From Lepus europaeus (taxonomy: Eukaryota > Chordata > Mammalia > Lagomorpha > Leporidae), in the NCBI RefSeq assembly GCF_033115175.1, contig NC_084844.1, positions 31,033,885 to 31,097,884 on the forward strand: DNA of 64,000 bases. Direction: 5' to 3'. Below the pieces are notes generated by a model. That model made no database searches. It saw only the letters and a program-made list of their open reading frames with translations, and was not told the DNA's origin. Shown one piece after another: positions 58,868-64,000 of this stretch. A program made the position numbers and the translations under genes. Within the stretch, counting starts at the first letter, position 1, and the number at the start of each line of letters is the position of its first letter.

Positions 58868-58995
58868 ATGAGAGTTCTTCAAAAAGTTCATGGAAAACAT
58901 GTCTTATGAATTAACAGTGCATAGGTTTCAAAAATTTTGCACCAAAAATCATCTTATCATTTAGCTCTGTGTTTCCACCAATGTTTTGAAATAGC
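58868..58995. mobile_element. Mariner-like MITE relic (copy 3 of 3)
   Basis: Left end 'GTTCTTCAAAAAGTTCATGG' and right end 'TTCCACCAATGTTTTGAAAT' are imperfect inverted repeats. The left end is nearly identical to that of the copy at 5868. Confidence 0.45.
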
Positions 58996-59284
58996 CTCAT
59001 AAATAATAGTGTATAAAAACCAAATGTAAACTTGAAAACTTAGATAATTCAAATGGATTCTTTCAAGCATGCAGAGATATAGCTCCAAGTACATCAATTG
59101 TTCATAATTTTAAATAATAAGGAATCATTTTAATTGAATAACTAGTATAATATGATAAAATATATGATATATAATAATTACCCATTATCATTCCTTAATT
59201 ATTCAAATATTGTTGCCATTTTTCGGTATTCTTTGGATTGTAGAAACCATGTAGGTCCAGTCACACACTCCACCTAGTAAGAAA

Positions 59285-59835
59285 CAAATATTTATTTAGC
59301 ACTTACTTCTGTTCTTCTCCTTTCATAATACATTATTTCATTTAATACAAATAATCCAAGAAGTAGGTGTGAGAAAATAGTCTTGTCATTACAAATGAGG
59401 AGGTTAGGGGCCAGTGCTGTGGCACAGTGGGTTAACGCCCTGGCTTGAAGTGCCTGCATCCCATATGGGCACCGGTTCAAGACCTGGCTGCTCCACTTCC
59501 AATCCAGCTCTCTGCTGTGGCCTGGGAAAGCAGTAGAAGATGGCCCAAGCCCTTGGGCCCCTGCACTTGCGTGGGAGACCAGGAAGAAGCTCCTGGCTCC
59601 TGGCTTCAGATGGGTGCAGCTCCGGCCGTTGCGGCCAATTGAGGAGTGAACCATCGGATGGAAGACTTCTCTCTCTCTGTCTGCCTCTCCTCTCTCTGTG
59701 TAACTCTGACTTTCAAATAAATAAATAAATCTTAAAAAAAAAAAAAACACAAACAAGGATGTTGAGGCACTTGCCCTGGACCACAGAATGGGAAATGATG
59801 ACTCTGGGGTCTGGAACTGGAGTCTTGTGAACTTC
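59285..59835 (-). repeat. MIR interrupted by a CSINE
   Basis: Left part 59285-59408 ('ATTTATTTAGCACTTACTTC', 'CATTACAAATGAGGAGG'), right part 59750-59835 ('GTTGAGGCACTTGCCCTGGA', 'CCACAGAATGGGAAATGATG'). They are collinear in the reverse MIR consensus. Confidence 0.55.
59409..59749 (+). repeat. CSINE inserted in a MIR
   Basis: 'GGGGCCAGTGCTGTGGCACA' head, full core, CT-rich block, (AAAT)n and A tail. Flanks ACAAATGAGGAGGTTA and ACAAACAAGGATGTTG suggest a decayed duplication. Confidence 0.92.
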
Positions 59836-61724
59836 CCAGGTCTTCTCCTCCTCATCCCCATGGAATATCGTTTCTGTGTTAGATGATCTGCACATTTTCC
59901 GTAGCTCACAAGGCATATACACTCATCCTGAAATAAACTCTTGGGGTTTGAAATGATGCTTTTGCCAGAAAAAGCAGACAATTGCCTTCCCACAGAATCT
60001 CCATAGCATTACACGGATGGAGAATAGGACCAGCTCAAGAAAGCTTTTGGAAGCATGCTCATCCACTCAAAAGATCTTTGATGTCCACAACATGGGTGGG
60101 TAGTGGGAAACAGAACAATTTGCCCAGCTGAACTGAATTCAAAACAGAACTGTTTATCTTATGAACTTATCTTATGGAACAATGCAGAGAACAACAGATC
60201 TTTTGCTTTCTTTCTTTAGACAGAATGTAAAGTCTCATTTTGCAAAGGAGACGGGACCTTGCTGTCTCCTTCTTGTTTACTTGAATAAGCTATACAGGAA
60301 ACAGGCATTATTGTCTTTGTAAAAGCAATGTACAATGTGATAAAACCAATGATCCAGGGAGAGTGGCTGGCTGCAGAATGGGAACATGATGTTTCTTCCA
60401 TCAGCGTACACAGGAGGGCATCGAGTCCACTTGAACCCAAGGAACCACAAGCTCCAAGTCCATAAATCGGCCACCAACAACTCTGGAGGATTTCCAGTTT
60501 GATGGACTCAGTAGTCTGGGGGACAGAGGGCGGGAGAGCTATCTCCTCTATTTTTTTCTTGTTATTTATTTTCCAACTTAAACTTGGTTTGGAAAATTTT
60601 CTTTACAACACTCACAGGGCTTGATCATTTTTTCTAGGGTCACAGTGTAAGGTTTTGGATCACTTCCACAACAAAATTAACATTTCTGACTCTCTGCTCT
60701 TATTGTGCAATGAAACCAGCCATGAACTGAAAGTCAGGGAGAGTGAATTTGTATTTCTCTTGCCTCTTGTGGCCTGAGCCAGTCATCCAACTTCTGCTCT
60801 ATCTGTAAGATGCCCAGCATTCTGTCTCTAGGTCCTTTACTATTATTTCCATTTATTCTGCTTTTTAAAAAAATCCTATTTGGGCTCAGAATATCAGAAA
60901 ACTGAGATAAGACAACTTGAGGAAACAGCTATCGCTACGAACCAAGCTACACGGACAGCTGTAGGAAGCCTCTTTTAAAAAAAAAAATTATTCCCTTGTG
61001 CAACATCTGTCAGCAAAGCCATTGACCTCGTCCTGTGGATATTCATCTATTTCCATGTGAAGAGAGTCACGGCGCCTGGCACAGGGACTGCCTGCAGTGT
61101 GTACATTTTCTTCGGCTCTGAGCAGAAAATTCCATGTTTCTAGTGTTTGCATCCTGATTTCCATTCTTGTTGATCCAAAGCCAAGGCAGTAAGGAGCTCT
61201 GAGTATCCAATCACACAATAAACTGCAAATTGAGGCTGAAAGCAAAGCAGCAGGGGCCAGAATCCACACTGTGGAGCCTCCCCCTGCTGTGACTGACATG
61301 ACGTAAGTCGGAGACCTCAGTTCACGGTTTTATGTGACAGGACACAAGAGCGGCCAACTTTAGGGAAGACGGATAGGAAAACCCAAGGGTGAATCTCCCT
61401 GGGAATAGGAAGCAAGTACCGCTGTACCAACAAGGCTTTTGAATACAGGATTTTGACAAGTGTTGTAGAAGCAACTGGACGCCCCAAGGCTGCTAGGAGA
61501 CTGCTCTCCTAGGAGGGAGTAGGCGTTTCCCTAGTGCCTCTCCCTTTCCAGCCCATGGAGTCCAGAAAGAAGCAGCTGTGCGGGTGTGTTTCTCATCAAA
61601 GCAGAGAATTCCTTTAGAAGAACCCAGCGTGATGGGTTAGAGCCCAGCTAGAGAAAATGCTGTACGTCCCTCTGCCTTTTGGTGGGATTAGAATCTCATC
61701 ACCTTCCAGCGTGTCCTGTACTAC
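59836..61724. other. Mostly unique intergenic DNA
   Basis: Contains only the MIR fragment at 60720. A CRE-like TGACGTAA is at 61299-61306, but there is no exon evidence to make it a promoter. Confidence 0.45.
60720..60830 (+). repeat. MIR fragment
   Basis: 'GAAAGTCAGGGAGAGTGAAT' followed by 'GAGCCAGTCATCCAACTTCT' and 'GCTCTATCTGTAAGATG' fits the MIR core. Confidence 0.5.
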
Positions 61725-61835
61725 CGTGAGATGCACCTGCCTGAGAATCACACAGAGTGCTGGTCAAAAATACTATTTTCTGGGTTCTTCTCCTGACCTA
61801 CTGCATTGCTGCATCAGGATATTTAGGGTGTGTGT
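61725..61835 (+). repeat. MER5-like hAT relic
   Basis: 'GCCTGAGAATCACACAGAGT', 'CTATTTTCTGGGTTCTTCTC' and 'CTGACCTACTGCATTGCTGC' match the MER5A order in forward orientation. Confidence 0.5.
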
Positions 61836-61860
61836 GTTGGAAGGTCGGGAATAGGCATTT

Positions 61861-62400
61861 AATTTTTTTTTTTTATTTAAAGACAGAGAGGAGAGGGGCT
61901 GGTGCTGTGAAACAGCAGGATAAGCCACCGTCTGTCACACTGGCATCCCATATGGGCACCGGTTTGAGTCCTGTCTGCTCCACTTCTGATCCAGCTCCTG
62001 CTAATGCACCTAGGAAAGCAGTTGAAGATGGCCCAAGAGTTTGGACCCCTGCACCACGTGAGAGACCCAGAAGAAGCTCCTAGCTCCTGGTTTCAGGCTG
62101 GCCCGGGCCTGGCTGTAGTGGCCATTTGTGGAGTGAATCAGCTCATAAAAGATCTCTCACTCTCTCTGTCTCTTTTCCCCCCTCCCCCCCCGTAACTCTG
62201 CCTTTAAAATAGATAAATAAATCTTTAAAACAAACAAGCAAGCAAAAGATAGGCGAATGAGAGAAGAGCAAGAGTGAGGGAGATCTCTCATCCACTGGTT
62301 CACTCCACAAATGTTCACAACAGGTAAGCCTGGGCCAGGCTGAAGCTAGAGACCAGGATCTCAATCCAGGATTCCAACATGCCCCAGGCCACTTGCCCCT
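61861..62400 (-). repeat. Old CSINE split by a younger CSINE in opposite orientation
   Basis: Start 61861-61893 (T run, TTTAAAGACAGAGAGGAGAG) and continuation 62246-62400 ('TCATCCACTGGTTCACTCCA', 'GCCTGGGCCAGGCTGAAGCT'). The head is missing or too diverged to see. Confidence 0.75.
61894..62245 (+). repeat. CSINE nested in an old CSINE
   Basis: 'GGGGCTGGTGCTGTGAAACA' head, 'GATGGCCCAAGAGTTTGGAC' core, CT-rich then C-rich block and an AAATAAATCTTTAAAA tail. Its orientation is opposite to the host, forming a hairpin-capable arrangement. Confidence 0.88.
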
Positions 62401-62479
62401 GCAATCCTTTTAGTCTGTGATCTAGGTGAAATTTGAGATAGTCTGTTTGACATTCATATAGCAAGCTATTGGGTATGTG

Positions 62480-62660
62480 AACCTAACCATGCCACTCCCC
62501 AGGGTTAAAGCACGTTCATGGTTCCCCTTCATCAAAACTCTAGAACTTATAAAATCTGTCTTTGTGTTTCCTATGCCACAGCATAGCACCTGTGCATATT
62601 TAGCCTTCCAGTCCACATTTCTCAAGGAGGAGTGTACTGCTATACACTTGGTCCCCTCTA
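62480..62660 (+). repeat. L2 fragment
   Basis: 'CCATGCCACTCCCCAGGGTT', 'CATGGTTCCCCTTCATCAAA' and 'CATAGCACCTGTGCATATTT' follow the L2 3' region. Confidence 0.5.
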
Positions 62661-62694
62661 CCGCTCCATAAGCTGTGACTGTGGACACACCTGT

Positions 62695-62815
62695 GAACAT
62701 CTCTGTGCCTCTATACCTCTCATTTGGAAAAGGAGGATGAGAACAGCTGCCTAGCTTCTGTGGGTTGTTTCATGGATGGAATGAGAGTGGATGGGTGAAA
62801 GTGTCAAGTACAATA
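62695..62815 (+). repeat. MIR fragment, 3' half
   Basis: 'ACATCTCTGTGCCTCTATAC', 'CTCTCATTTGGAAAAGGAGG' and 'TGTGGGTTGTTTCATGGATG' fit the MIR 3' half. Confidence 0.6.
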
Positions 62816-63194
62816 AAAAAGCTGGCTAAGGCAGCTTGCTCTAAAGAATGCTGCTTCCATATTGGCATTCTCTGTGCACAAAGTCTGGATGACAATGAAA
62901 GTTCAGGTCTTTCCAAAGATTTTAACCCTGGAGAATGGTATCTGCAGGGTTTCTTTAATGTGAAACATAAATACAGGAAGTCTTATTGAAAATGACTGAA
63001 TTTCCAGTATGGAATAAGGCTGACACAATTACGAAGCAGTTGTGTCACATATACTGCTATCCAACACACTATGGATACTCTCATGACAATCTCCGTTATG
63101 ACTTCTGACAGAGGTCTTTGGGAGCTTTCTTTTTTGTAAGCCCGTCTGATTGTCTGTGTCTTCTTGGGGCTGACAGTGCATTCTTTTCATTTAG

Positions 63195-63497
63195 ATGTAC
63201 TGATTTTACTTGAAAGACAGGATTACAGAAAGAGGGAGAAAGAACGTCCATCTGCTGGTTCATTCCCCAAATGGCCACAATGACAAGGACTGGGTCCTGT
63301 CAAAGTCAGGAGCCTGGAACCCCACTGGAATCTCCTATGTTGATGGCAGGGTCCCAGGAACTTAGGCCATCTTCTACTACATTTCCAGGCACAATAGCAG
63401 AGAGTTGGATCAGAAGTGGAGCAGCCGGGACTCGAACCGGCAGTCACATGGGATTGCAGATGGCAGCTTAACCCACTGCAGCACAATGCTGGTCCCC
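63195..63497 (-). repeat. CSINE, older copy
   Basis: 'GATTTTACTTGAAAGACAGG', 'CATCTGCTGGTTCATTCCCC', 'TTCTACTACATTTCCAGGC' and the end AGCACAATGCTGGTCCCC identify it. Short direct repeats ATTCTTT flank it (near 63181 and 63503). Confidence 0.85.
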
Positions 63498-64000
63498 AAT
63501 TCATTCTTTGCACACTGCTCTTCTCTGGTTCTTTTTTGCTCTGAACTGGGACAACTGGCTGCTTTCTTGCTTCCTGACCTTTAACATCGGCAATAGGAAG
63601 TAAGCAGGTTTAATACATGCAACTGCCCCGAATTCACCTTAGCAGGCAATCTCATCCCCTTGCTTGGTTATCTTGTAAGAATTGTGCCTTTGGAATACAT
63701 GAAATCTGTTCTTTTTATATTCATAAAATTTGTTAAAAGAGGAGGTTGTCTCCTCTAACGCACTGTAGAATGCCTCTCCAGTTGTTTATTGCCTGGCTTT
63801 CTCTTGCTTGTTTGCCTGTTTTACGACTTCCTTTTACACTCTGGGCATTCCATGCCTGTGGCCTCTGTGCTCTCGCAGCTCTGCGGTAGGCTGATTTATA
63901 GATCTCCCTCCTTCTTTTGAGCAGCAAGAATTAGTTTCCAGACCAAGTGCAGCTAAGAAGGACCCTTGTTGCATGGAAATGTGGACTTGATACTCTGATG
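63498..64000. other. Unique intergenic DNA at the window end
   Basis: No repeat, exon or strong motif recognised. The first exon of PCTP, the expected next gene, is not visible here. Confidence 0.45.

Noticed and set aside
59292..59993. 233-codon open frame on the minus strand
   Set aside because: The middle of the frame is the antisense of a CSINE (59409-59749) and the ends lie in MIR and unique DNA. No domain is visible and the composition follows the repeat.
60000..64000. Expected first exon of PCTP (next gene in human 17q22)
   Set aside because: No frame resembling the START-domain protein's N terminus and no CpG-rich promoter was found, so the gene must begin beyond the window.
1..64000. 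CRISPR array, bacterial operon, integron or phage-like system
   Set aside because: There are no regularly spaced direct repeats, no dense same-strand coding and no ribosome-binding sites. The repeat content is typical of a lagomorph nuclear genome.

Overview
This is mammalian nuclear DNA, almost certainly from the European rabbit (Oryctolagus cuniculus) or a close lagomorph. The main reason is about 31 copies of the lagomorph tRNA-derived C-repeat (CSINE, roughly 320-350 bp each) on both strands. They are accompanied by two insertions resembling the 3' end of rabbit L1 and by older mammal-wide repeats (L2, MIR, MER5-like and other hAT relics, MLT1 LTR, L1M). Nothing suggests bacterial, plasmid or viral DNA. 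All repeat names are from memory of consensus sequences; no library search was run.

The only protein-coding gene I can support is TMEM100 on the minus strand. Its 134-codon reading frame lies in one exon (48817-49221) and is intact. A good splice acceptor lies 65 nt upstream of the ATG. A consensus splice donor with a TATA-like box behind it suggests a 5' non-coding exon at about 51056-51293. A second possible first exon ends at 53819. The 3' UTR runs to lower coordinates, with several candidate poly(A) signals between 48270 and 48067. In human, TMEM100 lies on 17q22 between MMD and PCTP. Neither neighbour is recognisable here, so the rest of the window is read as intergenic.

Layout: 1-5.1 kb is mostly unique sequence with an L2 relic. 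From 5.1 to 45.7 kb the DNA is repeat-dense, with layered insertions: CSINE into L1, CSINE into CSINE, CSINE and hAT into L2, and an unidentified repeat into L1M. This part also holds a 200-bp polypurine microsatellite and a near-identical inverted duplication of about 180 bp with a 1-kb spacer. From 45.7 to 56.2 kb, around TMEM100, young insertions are scarce (one intronic CSINE), which suggests regulatory constraint. From 56.2 to 64 kb the DNA is again repeat-bearing intergenic sequence.

I found no new gene system. The observations most worth checking are the inverted duplication at 37.75-39.09 kb, a predicted 18-codon upstream ORF created by splicing in the TMEM100 leader, a severely 5'-truncated CSINE with a perfect 16-bp target-site duplication, and a small family of mariner-like MITE relics.
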